Shown here: positions 1-14,539 of the stretch, piece after piece
Layout of the letters: each line of letters begins with the position of its first letter
How positions within the stretch are numbered: the first letter of the stretch is position 1
DNA from: Microplitis mediator
Taxonomy: Eukaryota > Arthropoda > Insecta > Hymenoptera > Braconidae
Direction: 5' to 3'
NCBI RefSeq assembly: GCF_029852145.1
Contig: NC_079978.1
Location: forward strand, 2,108,001 to 2,172,000
DNA length: 64,000 bases
Notes under the pieces: model-generated
Told to the model about the DNA's origin: nothing
The model's input: only the letters and a program-made list of their open reading frames with translations
Database searches by the model: none
Program-made: the position numbers and the translations under genes

Positions 1-3000
1 CTATAGGGCGCATAGTAATGAATCCACGGTCTGTTGCTTCTCGAGATTGTCCAATGGCGCGCGAAATCTTCTTTTCAGCTCGTCGAAAAATCACGTCTTT
101 CATATTTATTTATATAATACATATATTGATATATCTACCGTCTGTTGAATATCTTGAAGGTTTGGCTACACTAGACCAGTATACTTTTTATTTTCATTCT
201 TCGCTTTATCGCCTCGGGCGCACTCATTGTTATGCTAAAAGGTCATAATTCTGTTTTATTCTTTAATATTACGTATATTTTTATAGTATTTTTTATCGCA
301 GAATATTAACAAAATTTTTTAGCATAGTGAATTATTAGTACACGCGGACGAGCGATGAATTTATCCGACATTCCACATGATTGATTGGATATTCTGGGCT
401 CGTTTCTGATCGATAGAGATTCCGTACAAGAGAAGCGAACGTTCTCTTGGTGTCCCTGAACGCGTTTGCGGAATATTATCGTCCATTCTCGTGGGGAATA
501 CATATATAGATATATATATAGATATGTAATATAATAAATATGTGTATTCACGTTATAACGTGGGTCTGCAAATCGCTCCCACAGTACTGTGTACTTTGCA
601 GAACCTCATGAAGTTGGGAAACGCCTTGTACAGCTTCATAAGTACTTTGCAGTTGTTGCTTGAAAGGAAAGTTTTGTAATTACTGGCATTGAGAAAACTT
701 GCTTCTCTAACTGCACTCGAGAGTTTTAAATGTTATTAACGTCCATTTTAGGACAGGCTACTAAAACTAATTCAATTTATAATTTTTAATTTATTTATCT
801 CCTGTCTATTTGCTATTTCTCGACTTTCCATAAATTTACTCATCACAGTCATCACTCGTCAGCAAAAGTTTGAACGAAATTTGTTGTTTATTGTCTGTCA
901 GTAAAACTCTCAAGTGAAAGTTATCTTACCGACTCGCGGTACGAAATAAATTCGCTCGTATCTGTCATCGATAAGGCAGGTGGTTTTTTCTGCGCTTCTA
1001 CTCTGGCTTACGGCAAGGAAGTGCCTCGATTCTGGGTGAGGTCTGGTCTTGATCATGCAGATATGTCGAGGAAATTAATATTTAATAGACGATTAACAAA
1101 AAACAATCCCTTGTTGGGAACAGATGTTTTATCCCGTTGATTCAGTAATACAGAGGGTAATATTATATTCATTGGCACCGATGGCAGGCGCAATCACAGC
1201 CACACACGTCGACAATAAGCCGTGAAGGACCTTTAGAAATTGTAGAACCCTCGAGCGTAGTCAGTATTATTCTCTTCTCCTTTTGAAGTCCTCTCAATCC
1301 TAACACACTACACCATCATTTTGTCTCGACACATAATCGGATTGTCTGCCCACCCTGTGTGCTGATAATAATCTTTGATAATAATAATTAGCGATATATT
1401 ACGATACATGGTCTATAATTTAAAAATTTACCAACCAGCGCATCTAATTAGGTAAATTTAACCGAAAGTTTCGACATAAATATCATGAAGGGAAAGTGTT
1501 GCATTAAAAGTTTGTGGCAACAACTCAAATAAAAGCGTCATGCAAGGGTACTTTAATTATTAATTACGTCGCGTGCACTTTAATGAGAACAGGAGTCGTG
1601 TGACAGTCCCGCGAGACGTTAATAAATGTGTCTCCGCAAATATATTTCCATGTGCATACACAGTAATAAACGTATTCATTCAACAGGACAATGGTCCTTG
1701 AAGTAAAAGGGTCGTATGTATCAAAATAAACCCTTTCTATATAATATCTTGAAGTTGGTTAATGCTCCCCAAGTCCCTGTCCCATAATTTGAATCCTCAC
1801 ATGCTCGGGATTAGTTTTGTTTTCTCTTGATCGCATGCGATGCGGTTTTAGTTTTACTCATATCGGCTTTTATGTTTTTTCAATCTGCGATTCCTTGGAA
1901 AATTAATTACTTATCTGAAGATAGAACCAGCGAGGGCGGGTATGTGCGTTGTGTGGGCGCCGATCAATTGTGTAACTTATATATTGTGTGTAATATAAGC
2001 CACTATATACACGGCGTATGTCATCTTCTTTAGTTGATAAAGTTTACTTGTGAAACTTCTCAAGATCGACGGGTTGTCAACTGCAGTCCGGCTTCCGGGT
2101 TCGTCGCACTCGCCCCTCAGTTCCTGTACTACGACACTAGTCATCCAGACATGATTGACTTTGCACGATGAGACACCGTAAAATGGGCTCGGTAGATATA
2201 GATGAGTGTCCTCTATAAACTCTAGGTCGAGCCCTCTTCTATATTATCACGGTTTATATATATATGTAGAGAGAGAGAGAGAGAGAGTTTTTTTTGTCAC
2301 TCGGTGGTTCGTTAAATTTTTTTATAGTCTTCGATGTTGTTTTATGGCGTATTCGAAAGCGTCGGATGCCAGACGCCATGTCGAATTAATCGATCCATGC
2401 GTTGGAATATAAATGAAGGTAAAAATAAAAAATTTTGGATATATATAAATATATCTATGTGTATAGTGGTTGAAATATTTGTCCGAGAGAAGGCTGAATG
2501 CCAGATGTACATGTGGGGATGTATATAGATGTAGAGATGTGTAGATGAGGATGAGGATGGATGGATGGTACAGTAACTTGGTCCTCTTGATGTGCAGTAC
2601 GAGAGGACACTCACTCGCTGGTTTAGCATTTGGGCGGGTTTGAGTGTTGGCTGTTTGATGGTGATGGAGAGTCGCGGGCTTTGGCTGAACCGGCACTACC
2701 ACCATGTCATATCAGGAGGGTCGATATCGGCATCGGCATCGCCATCGGTATATTTTAACGTGTAAGACCACTTTTGCTGTTGTGCAGTGTACTCTCTGAG
2801 ACACGTACACCACATCATAGCTTTGCTTGCACAAAATCCAGCCCTCGGATATTCCGCTCAAACCTCGGCTCGGCGTCCTGTTCGCTCGTATTTGTCGTCA
2901 AAGTCTAGTCGACCGGCGTAATTAAACGATCCTCTAACTTACAAGGAGATGAAACGCGTGCTCCTAAGGTATTAAATCCTTTGATTGCTCCACTTGTAAT

Positions 3001-5045
3001 TTACGAACCTAGATATTAAATTTTGAAGCGTGCAGCCAAGTCATCTGTTTGCGTTCATTTTTAATTTTCACTAAATTTGTTTATTATAAATTTTCTTCTC
3101 GAACAAGGGTGGAAAATAATAGTCAAATGTTAAACTATTTCGTCTAACGCCTTTTCACGGAAATTATAGTATCGATCAATCGTAAAATGATGGCTGTGAA
3201 AAGGTACATTATTAAATGGGCACAAGTATCCACAATTTTACAAGATGATTATACAATAGCCATAGGAAATCGAAAATGATGAAATGCTTTTCGTTAAATC
3301 ATTAATCATCTCTTAATTCTTTTATTCCTATTATATAATCTATTTAATTTCCGTTACTCTTTATAAAAACTAATCCAAAAAAATGTAATTCATAAATTCA
3401 CGAATATATATTGCATCTTATCGGTCGGTATACTCATTTTTATATCGATGGTGACGGTCGATCAAACTTTTACCCACGAGGACAGGGACATAGCCATCAT
3501 CACTTTTTAACATCATGCTCTGAATTTATACGGGTACTCATACATAAATATGATTCTGTACTGCTTCGCACGAGTCAATGCTCCCAAGTTTATCTGTATA
3601 CATTAAATACATTATTAATACAACCGCAACTACTTTCATGTGCATGTACATAATTTGACACATCGACCCATCATCTACCACTACCATTTCACGCTTACAC
3701 CTGCCTCAATACCTTTATATACAACTCACTCACACTCAAACCTCCGCTCATCTAAAGGAATACGACATAACACATAATAATTGAGAAAGCTTGATGAGTC
3801 GCGAATCCCAGCTCTCGCCGCTTTCGGGAACTCACTCGTTTCCTTTCGTCGGTTACTTTTTTTTTAAGGCAGATGCTGCCGAAGTATCCGTTCGTAGCTT
3901 TACTCACCCAAACCAGCAAATTACGAGTAGAGGGTCCTGTGCGCTGGAACGCTGGAAAATTACAGACTATTTCCATCCGCCATTTTCTTACCGATTTTTA
4001 TCCCACAATTTTTTTTTTTTTCATTATCAAACCGCCTGCATCTCCCTTGAATTTTTCCTCACTCTTAATTGAATCAAATATTTTTTTACCACTCAATAAT
4101 TAAACTAATTTCATTTTTTATTTGCTCATTAAAATTTTTTGAGTTGCAACGAAAGTGGATTCAAATTAATTAGAATTAACTCATTAACGGCACGCAGTCG
4201 TACAAGCAATGAAATACATATTTCAAATTATATATTATTTATAAATAAATATATATATAAATTTGTTATTCAAAACTTTCACTCTCTTTATTATAACGAT
4301 TTCTCTCGATAAATGCCGATGTGCAAAAAAAAAAAAAATAAATGTTCAATACAGACACAGCAATTAATCACGAGATGATCGATGTGAATACCCAAGATAA
4401 AAATACCGTCGCGTAAAAAAATTCCACGGTGATTTGTGCAATTTGTTGTTGGCTAACTAAAAACGTGCGGGAATTAATCGTTGATGAAGTTGCTAACTTG
4501 GCTTTGCTTACTCAGTTTACTCAATCATGTGTTCAATCTATAAATCTAGTACATACATATAAATGCATTTCGTCTGCACATATATATATGTATACATATA
4601 CATATGTGTATTATTCGTATTTATGTATAGTATTGCAGTAGACGAGAAACTGGGCGCCAAGTTGCCGGACGAGGAAACGGAACCGGAAACGTTGTTATAA
4701 AGATCAGCGCTACCCGTATCGTTTCATTAAATGATAATATATTGGAGTAAAAAAAAAATATATATAAATGAATGAATTAAATTTGCCCGAGTTTAAACTA
4801 GATTGGGAAGTAGGAACTTAATTAATTTTCTTAACGGGTATCCGTCGTTAATGAGTGCGCGCGTAAATTAGATTCCTGTTGCTCTCTGCTCCAGTCGCAT
4901 CAGCTCTGCTACTCCAAGGATGAAATTGCAATAGTGCACTATAGTTGTTTATTAGTATCAACAAGTTAATTTGTCATACGCATGGATTTATAACCAACCT
5001 ACCGGGTTTTCGTCGGACTAAGTTTATTATAAAGCACTCGATGCA

Positions 5046-5733
5046 TACACTGTAAAAAGAACGGTGTTAAAAATGAATTCATTTTAACTCCGCACGGTGT
5101 TTAAATGAAATTACACCGGTGCGCGGAAAAAAATAAACTTTAAAAATTACAATTTGAAATTATAACCCGGAACCCGGTTGTCAATATGGGGAATTTTAAC
5201 ATTCAAATAGTAAATTTTATAATATGTGTCGTCTATTTTCTAAGTATCAGATACGATTTTTAAAGTTCAAATAGTAATTTTTCTTGCATAGACAATAAAT
5301 TTTCATACTTATCCTGTAATTATTCACGTTTTAATCATAAATGAAAAAATTACTATTTAGAATGATGGTATTTACTGTTCACTTTATCATTATATTACTT
5401 ATCATTCTCAATTTATATAGTTCATTTTTTTCCGTGTGTAGAAGGCGTAATTCGGCGGTGTTAAAATACCGGTGTAAAAGCGGGGTAAACTGCGTCCACT
5501 CAGAGTATTAGCTTTGCCAAAAAATATTTTGACACACACTCACACACACACACATATGCACACATTCCCAAAGTAAAACATTTTAACACCAAAAATTTTT
5601 TTTTAACATCGGTAAAGAATATTTACACCGGCGGCGGCGTTATTTTCACATAACTTTTCGGTGTTGAAATTTAACACCGCCGATTTTAACACCTACACCC
5701 CTTGGATTTACCCCGGTGATTTTTTACAGCGTA
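5046..5733 (-). repeat. ACACCGG inverted-repeat element, reverse orientation, split by a second element
   Basis: It begins tacactgtaaaaag and ends ttttttacagcgta. Inside it is rich in short ccggtgtaaa/ggtgttaaa words. Its flanks match the reverse complement of the element at 19124-19687. A separate element (5122-5436) interrupts it between ccggtg and tagaaggcgtaattcgg. A (CA)n tract lies at 5533-5554. Confidence 0.85.
5122..5436 (+). mobile_element. CACGGAAAAAAAT inverted-repeat element, copy 1 (nested)
   Basis: About 315 bp. It starts cgcggaaaaaaataaac and ends gttcatttttttccgtg, an inverted match. It aligns along its whole length with 14822-15139 (for example tatggggaattttaacatt and cttgcatagacaataaat). 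TG flanks both ends in both copies. No coding capacity. Confidence 0.88.
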
Positions 5734-8700
5734 TAAGCTTTTTTTTATTATTTTTTACTATCAGGTTATTCTGCGATTCAAACTTAACATGGCATACATA
5801 CGACCTTGCTCGTTAAATACGTCCGGCACGTATACACTTGACGTCGTGTCAAGGTCATCAAAGCTCATTGTTGAACGTACTTAAAATTTTTCCTGTGCTA
5901 AAACTCAAATTAATTTTTTAAATTTTAATAATTCACTCATATCTATATATTTTGCATAAAAATATGTCAATATTTAACATACATGTCAATTATAATTAAC
6001 GTTATGACGAAACCCGCCAACGGAGTCCGACATCTGGGATTTAATTTAACGCACGTTGAAATAAAATAAACAAAAATTTTTTTTCAAAATTCCCTCGCGA
6101 TTGTAATGACGTCAAAAAGAGCATGACAATGGAATCATTGTTATCCTAGCTTCAAACAGCTTTTCTAGAAACTTGAGAATGTGTAAGGACAACGCGACCT
6201 TCCGTCTAAGATCAGATAAACGTCTTGAGATTAAAATTGCATTCACTCCCTCGTGAGGTAGTTCGTATTCGCACACAGTCCGCCGGTTTTATCTCACTCA
6301 TACTCAGCTACACGTCCTCTCTTTACTATCACGTGCGCTCTGTCGTCCTCATACTCTACTCTGTTTAAATAAACTCGTGCTCAAGTTCAAGTGACATGAT
6401 CACACGACATGTTTAAATAAAAAATAATGAATATAAATATAAATATACCGTGAAAATTAACGGGCATGTATGATCGTCACGCGTGAAAATCATGGGGGCT
6501 TTATTCGCGATACATTTTTATGACATGGACCAACAACGATGCTTGTATGCTCATGTGTAAGAAGTATTCTTGCATTACTATGTTTATTCACCGAGAATAG
6601 TACGGTATTATATATATATATGTGTTATGTATATGTATATATGTATGCGTACAGTAAAGATTACTGTAGTGTACAGAGTGTTACGTTATGTAGCAGTAGC
6701 AATTGCAAAAATAACGAAAGAATTTTTGTTCCGAGATCAGCCGCGAGAGAGCGTAATGTCGAAGCCGCGCTTGTTCATATTATTGGGAGTCCTATTCGTG
6801 GGAAGCTTAGTGTTGTTTGGAACACCGTGGCGCGAGTTTCGAGTTACCGCGCTCATATATAAATATATAAATATATTTAAATTTATTGAGCTTTTATTTA
6901 AAACCCTCAAGTTGCCCTCCAGCTTCTTAGTTTGCTGGCCATCCACAGACCATAAATATTATTACTATTTATATGAATATAAATATGGATATATTTATAC
7001 ACCCCCGTTTAATTACATCCGTTTGATATTTATTTATTTTTTAATCCATTTTAAAATTATGTTGTACCGTTGGTACTTTTGTGACGTGAATAATAACAGT
7101 GTAGTGAAGATATATATTATTTTTACTCCACATGTCTATTGAGTTAATGAGACTTTTTTCGCGGCCTGAAACGGAGCACGAGATGAATTTTTCCAGCATA
7201 CGTATGTTTATATTTGAAAAATAAAATTAATAAGGGTGTAATAAATCAGCACAACGTCTCTCTCAACTTTTGTTTAAATAATTAATTAATTGTCGGAGCC
7301 GTAATTGTTGTAATCATTGTTGATAACCCAGTGACACAATGGTAGAGGAATCTCCCTCGGAACAATTAAGGGAAAAAAAAAATAATAACGACTGTCTAAA
7401 AGATTTATTAATTTATTATCGTCAGCTATTATTATTTTGTAAACATCAGGCGTCTACTTATCGGTATCGGTCTTTTTAAGTCTTGCTATTAATAGTGCAG
7501 TCTTGTTTTGCTTTTATTTTATTTTTTAAATCTTTAAGCGTTTGAATGGCCGAGTTGGTACATAGAGTAGACTTATTGTCGATACTGTTGTTGAGATATA
7601 AATATATAAATATATACAGCGAAAAGAAAAGAGAAATGAAAATAAAAAGTAATTAGCATGTGCATGAAGATAAAAAAAATTTGCTCTACTCCAAAAGAGC
7701 TGATGACAGTATGACCTGGTTCGTTGTCGTCATGTGTCGAGTGTCAATTCCGAGATGTTCGATATTTTTTATTTTTTTTTTGAATTGTAACGCGAGAGCA
7801 ATAATAAAAAATGAGAATGAGCATAAGTAAAAAGTATGATACAACAATGCAAGTATTCTAGTCTAGTTTACTATATATATATATACGTTGTGTAAATATA
7901 TATGCATTCTTATCATCATCCGAGTTGAGTGTTCTTCAGGTGCTTCTTAGAACTCTTGATGCACACAACAATCGCTTGTCTCATTTATCTGCACAAGCTC
8001 AAAGTAATTTATCCTCCTTAAGTTCTTAACAAGCCTCGAAAATAATTAATCATTAAAATTTTATAACTTTGAATAATAATCTCTCATGAAACGTTTCGTT
8101 GGCGAGCTGTTTTTTTTTAGAGATAATCTAATTATTATCATGACTGACCAAGTCAACTGTGGAGAAATTCATTGAAGCTTCGACTGAAGCAATTTCTCGT
8201 CGCTAAATTCGATGTTACGCATAATCTATTGCTTCACAGTTGTCTGAACTTGAGACCATAAATCCGTTATATTCACATTTAATTTGTATTACATACTAAA
8301 TAATAGTGTTCGGCTCGGTACTATGACTAGACTGCTAATGTTACACATTAAATGCATGCTATTGCGCGCAAAAAATCTTAACACAGCTACAAATCCAGTA
8401 CACGAAAAATATGTTATAAATATATCGATATGCGCGTACATACTCGAGTACATTTAAGCCGGATTATCGTCTCGATATCGACAACTAGGCATACATTTAC
8501 TTCATCGCTCACCCGGAAACGAGATCTCATGCTCCTGCGATAGTCACAGGCACAGGCTGCCGATCCCGTTTGTCGTGTTCCCCTTTCATCCATCCTGAGT
8601 TCTCGCAATTCTCTATATCAGACATAAGTATACGTGTATATGTCTACGTCTTGCTCTTTCTCTTGGTCTGTGTCTATGCCTGTTCCTGTTTCTATGCAAT

Positions 8701-9974
8701 ATCCACACACACACACACACTTTTATATGTTTAATAAAATCCGTTGCCTAGGAAATACGTTTGTGACGTAAAACGTAACGCACTTGTACTGGTATTGAGT
8801 TGATGCACGCACTCTTATTCAGCTTCTTTTGCTTCCTCTTACTTATAAAGAGCAAGATCTTCTGTACAAGTACAAGAGTGTATACTAGTTCATACCAATA
8901 CCTCCACAAATCAAAGGCAACACTATTTGTGTGCATGTGTGTGCGTATGTGTGTATATAGAACCAGCGACTGGCTGTTTCCTTGCAACGGCCTGAGCGTG
9001 GAAAATTATTTTATTTTTATTTTTCATCCACTTCCTATTTCACAGCAACTGAGGTTATTTTCTCATCTATTGCTCCTTATTCATCGTAAGCCTCTTGGAC
9101 TAGTAGCATTAATCTCTCGACGCTTCACGGGCACTTCGATCCTTCGATACCCGCTTTTCAAGACCACACTAAACCATATTCTTAAATATTTTTCCCACGA
9201 AATCGCACACAAAAAGCTTGTGAGTTTAAAAAGGTTAAAGATGTCCGTAAAATTAATCCGAGGGTCTATTGAACTTTCATTGATAATTATCTGGGGTGAA
9301 TAATGACGTCTGAGAAAATATTAAATTTAATAAACAGTTTTATTGTTTACAAAAAATACTTTCAGCAGAATGATGGATAAATGATGCGGCATTAAGGGGA
9401 GGATTTTATACAGCCAACGTATATTTACATATTATTTTGCTTAGATAAAAAGAAAATTTATATATATTTATATAAATTTGAGCTTGAAAAATGATTATTT
9501 TCTCGAGCAATGTCAATATTTTCTCTGTAGTTTTGGTCAGGCTTAATTAATGGTCGGCAGAGCTGTTGCCGCTGGGTGATATTGACTTCCGGTCCTCGAG
9601 ATATACGTTTGACGTGGATTGCATAAGGCAGATGTACATAACTATCCTCGTGTACTACATCTCTCTTTACATAGATATACATAAATATAAAATATAATAT
9701 ATATATACATGAATTACATGTACATATATATTAAACAAGCAGAAATGGATTTGTACAGCAGTCGTTCTTTCACTCTCACTCGATTTTCTCTTCATTTATT
9801 TTTTACTTTACTACTTCCAATTTAAATAATGAGACATGTTTTCAGTTATCGTAATTCCAACGACAACTCTCATACATCTTTTTCTTTGATGAAGACGAAA
9901 AATTCAGTCTTGCAATATCAGAGCTTACTTGGAATGGTATAGAGTATGTATATAAAATATTTATATCCATATAA

Positions 9975-10006
<32 letters not shown>

Positions 10007-13000
10007 GAGAAGAGAAACGCTTCTGTCATCGTTACACAGAGGATTTATTATTAGTCGCGTATTTCTATTTCGCGAAGTTTGTACTTTTCCCGTTCCCTCA
10101 CACGCTGAGCAATCGATACAGTACATGTGGAATAATTGAAAATTCCTCGACTCTATTCTATTTGAATTAAAATTATTGCGCTGAATAAATATGTAATAAA
10201 ATAGGTCGAAAAAAAGTAAATAATTTCCATTTAAAAATCGATCCTAGTATCCATCATCATTAAATAAAACAAATTTAGCGTCCGACAGGTGCCTCCCACT
10301 ATCAATAATTACTCGAGCCCTTGTTCTTTGAACCCGGTCGATTATTCGTGTAGCAACCGGCAACGAGGTCACGGGGAAAAAAAAATGCGTGCTAAGATAT
10401 TAAAAAAATATAACACCGCACCCGCGTATCATCGGCTGGACGTTTTGACGTCCTTACGCTCTTTCTGTTTGACTCGAAAAAAATAACCACACGCACATAT
10501 GATACGTTTTACAAGTTCCAGATGTTTCTTACCACCAACTCTCTCTTTCGTTTGTATTTTCTGTTTATTTTGCATCCTTCTTCCTTTCAAGCTTCCCTCT
10601 CACATTTTTTATACACACAGCATATACTTGACTACTTCAACCCCCGATTCTTACATAATGCTTTTATAATACCACGTTATGTACATTTCCATATAATCCA
10701 ACAATCCATACGCATACTAAATCACAAAACCCCGTTACACATTTTGAAGAAAACAAAAAGACAAAAAGAAAAAGAAAATCAATTGTTCAAAACTCTTTGG
10801 CAGCCGAAAATCCACCCGCTCTTGAGCTTCACTATTTACTCTTACTCGTCATACACACGATCGTAAAATAAAGCGATAAGAGTTTAAGTTGGTCTGGAGA
10901 TGGATGGAAGGAAAAATCCAAGAATCAATTTGTCTCATTTATAGGATATCTGGCTTTGAGAGATTAATATTAACAGCAAGTCTTCTTCTTCATTTATTTT
11001 ACTTCGCTTCACTTCACTTGTTAACTTTAAATTGAGACACCGACAAATATATCTGTTTATAGTATAGAGGCGGCAATATCCTCACTGGAATACCGTGTTG
11101 AGAAACCTGATGAGGGGAATAGAATACAAGAGCAAAGTGAAGATGATCAAATGTTTTGAGTATTCAAGTTATGCGTCTGATAGTTATATATATATAAATA
11201 TACATACAGCTATATCTATCTTAGTATTGGTATATATATATTATATATATATATATATAGTATAGATTACCATGCTGCGTGGGTAGTAAACTCACTACCC
11301 TCCTTCGCCAACAGATTCTCGTCAATTCATCATCCGTTTGTAGCATTATATTCTAGAGAGTAATACATTAGTATATATAGATAGTTATTTTATTCATTGA
11401 TTATATATTTCACTATATATATTTGTATGCTTTGAGTTTGTTGGCGGCAAAGTTTTTATCCACAATAACGAGTATCGTGAATGAAATTTTGAAAAATGTT
11501 TGCTTGTAAAACAGGTTATTAATTATATATGTACATGTATATATACATAAATATATACACTAATGCAGGTATAATTATGCAGGCAGTGGGACAATTATAT
11601 ATTTAAATGTATGTCAGTTTGTATTATGATTCGAGATTGAGAACGAGTTGATGGTATTTTTATTTTGAATGCACTTTGTCAGCTGAGAGTAAAAAATATT
11701 ATGTTTTACTTTTTGAAATATGATGGTATGAATAACGTCAATGCATCATCTTTTGTATCTATGACTTCACAATTTCTTTTTACTGTATTTTTTTTCTTTT
11801 TGAATAGAGGCTTTTTCTACATTATTTGATTTTTTCGTTGCGTCGAGGTGAAATCTCGAGTGCCTTTGTCTCGGTACGTTCAATCGATCGCATGAACTCG
11901 TTGAACTGTGGATTTAAAAAATACCTATAGTACATGAGCGAATTTTTTTCAAATATCAATAAATAAATTAAATAAATTCAAGCCGTTTTATTTTGTCGCA
12001 TCGATTTAGTGTGACTTTGTTCTTCTGTAATATTCTGTAGATTGTTTAAGTAGCTTTTTTATGCTCCATTAGATCAATGAACACGGGCTGAAAAATTTAA
12101 AGATAAAGTAAATCGATTGTGAACGATGGAAAAAGGATAGCGTAAGGGAGATAAGAGATTAGAAGGAAAATTCTAGCTGACCCAGCGAGATTTACCGTCG
12201 GTGTATTGGGTATACTTTTCCTGATAGATATATATATTTTTCACTCTACATTGATATAAACGATACTCTTACCGTTACTTCTTAAACAGGTTTAGCAAAA
12301 AATATTTATTTAGCAATTTGTTTTTTTCTTCCGATTCAATAAACTTTAATATAATTTCAAACTAATTTGCACGGAAATAAGTCGAGCAAATAAATTATAA
12401 ATGAATAAACATGAAACAGTATTTGTCGTGACGAAGCTTGAGCCAATTTTCTTAATTAACGACGTAAAAAAAGGAGTGATGTAGAGAAAAAAAATTAGGA
12501 TTGGCCTATTAAGAGTAAAATGTGACTCGGATGTAACAATAAGATCAAAACCCGGATAGACGAAATAAATCTCGTTACAATTAAAGACCTAACGACGAGG
12601 CCGAATGAATTAACGAGTAATTTTCTTTTTACATAAATTCCAAAGTCATTGGCTGTCATCCAAAATACTCTCGGTCCCTCTATAAACTCCCGTAGGATGG
12701 GCGACCCACAGCTTGAGCGAATGCAAACAAAAAATAGTTAAAGAGGGAAAAGACCCACGTCGTGAATCGTTATCGGTTTTTTCGAGTGGAACAGTTCACT
12801 CGGATTTCCTGGTACTTGAACGCTCGTAACACGTCCTGTGGATCCTCCTGGTAGTACTCTTCTATACTCTGCTTTCTCTCACAACATGTATGATCGTCTG
12901 CACGTACTGCGATATCGTCGCTCACCAGACTAAATCTCAGCCGTTTGCAATAATGAAATTGGAAGTACTTCTCATTCGTTACCTATATACAATTCCAATA

Positions 13001-14539
13001 CCAATACCAATGAAAATGAAAATGAAAACGAAAATAAAAATGAAAAAATAAAAAAAATATAAAACCTATATACCAAATCGCATTGAAACTTGCACTCGAT
13101 TTTACATTCACTTTCACTATCATCAATTTTCAGTTCTTCATATTCATATCCATATATATTTTTCCAATCTTTTATTTTTTTATGCACTCACACATCTACT
13201 CAGCCCACGAAAATTAATATCACGGGATTACGTTATTATTTTTTTTTTCATGAAAAGTCTTGATAAGTTAAAAAAAAAAATCAACTTCTTACATTAAGTG
13301 AATATGAAATACATGTATCTTAAAAGCCAACCCACGGTGTCTGATGGAACACATCGACGATGATGGCGTAACAAGATAATAGCTGTTGATCTCTTGAAGC
13401 AAATGGTAATTTTATTGAGAGCCACTGGTTGGTGTGGGTGTTTATTAATAGAGAACGCATTCGAGCGTTTGGATTTTCCATACCATGATAAAAGAATTTT
13501 TTTTCTTTTATTCTCGTTATTTTTCCCTCCTGTTTTTCTATGTACACAGCACACAGTACACAGTGTCCATGTACATTCTCTGTAACCCTTGCGATGTGCT
13601 TTTCCTTTTTTTCTATTGTCGTTCACCGGAGCATGCGGAACCGCGACATGACGCTGTCGATTGCCTGCCCTATCAGCACAAGTTTCTCCTTTATAAACAC
13701 ATATCTATATATTTTCACCTTTTTTTTCTCCTTCCGGAATTACGGAGCCCGGGATACGGCCGATACGGCAATTACACCTGACTACAATACTCGCAGGTAC
13801 ACGTGTGTATATATAATGTATATATAATGTATAAGATTGTTTGCTGTATAACGTCGTACACACTTGACTGCATGGCATTTCACTGATGAGCTCTTCCAAG
13901 CTTTTCATTTACGTAACGATAATTAAATACCCGACATGTGTTGAGTTGGATCGCAATAACTAAAAATCATTTATGACATCAATAAACACGCATACGTTCA
14001 CTCGGATCAACATTTTTATTTTAAAACTCTTTTTTTCTTTCTTTTTTTATTGTACTCTCAAAGACTCTTTTCATCCATTAACCTGATTCCGCTGGGCAAT
14101 CGCACACGTCACGGAACGAACCCTTGAGAGCTCAGCTACAGAATTATCCGTGTGCTCGTATCATATCTCTCAAGTTGTCTGTATAATATCATATGAGTAT
14201 ACGGGCGGATTTTATTTTTTTTTCGATATTTAAACCATGAGATCATCCGCTATTTTTACTCGTATCCAAAAGATAATTTTTATAGAAATTCATAATTTTA
14301 AAAAATTGAAATTTATTTAAAATTTTTCATACGCCATCGCTGCTTATAAAGTTACCGTATTTAGTTTTATCAACCAAAGTTTTTCTATTTTTTCCCAAAG
14401 TAAATAACGCTGTGTCTAACCTACTTTGCATACTTAATTTAATAAGATGAATTCATTCCGCTAAACTTTTTAAAACTACATCCTGGAGCTTGATCGCCCA
14501 TAAATTTTATAATGAAAAGGTTTTTATTAAGAAAATATA

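Noticed and set aside
6570..7142. 190-residue open frame, the longest outside the PDZ-GEF gene
   Set aside because: Most of it is Tyr/Ile/Phe from (TA)n-rich DNA and it shows no domain. Only the short part from 6757 is worth noting.
7541..7575. tRNA A-box-like sequence (tggccgagttgg)
   Set aside because: No B box (ggttcgaatcc type) or cloverleaf follows; the sequence runs into AT-rich DNA.
8800..9303. 167-residue open frame
   Set aside because: Composition is dominated by Leu/Phe/Ser/His from AT-rich and CA-repeat DNA. No domain and no splice context.
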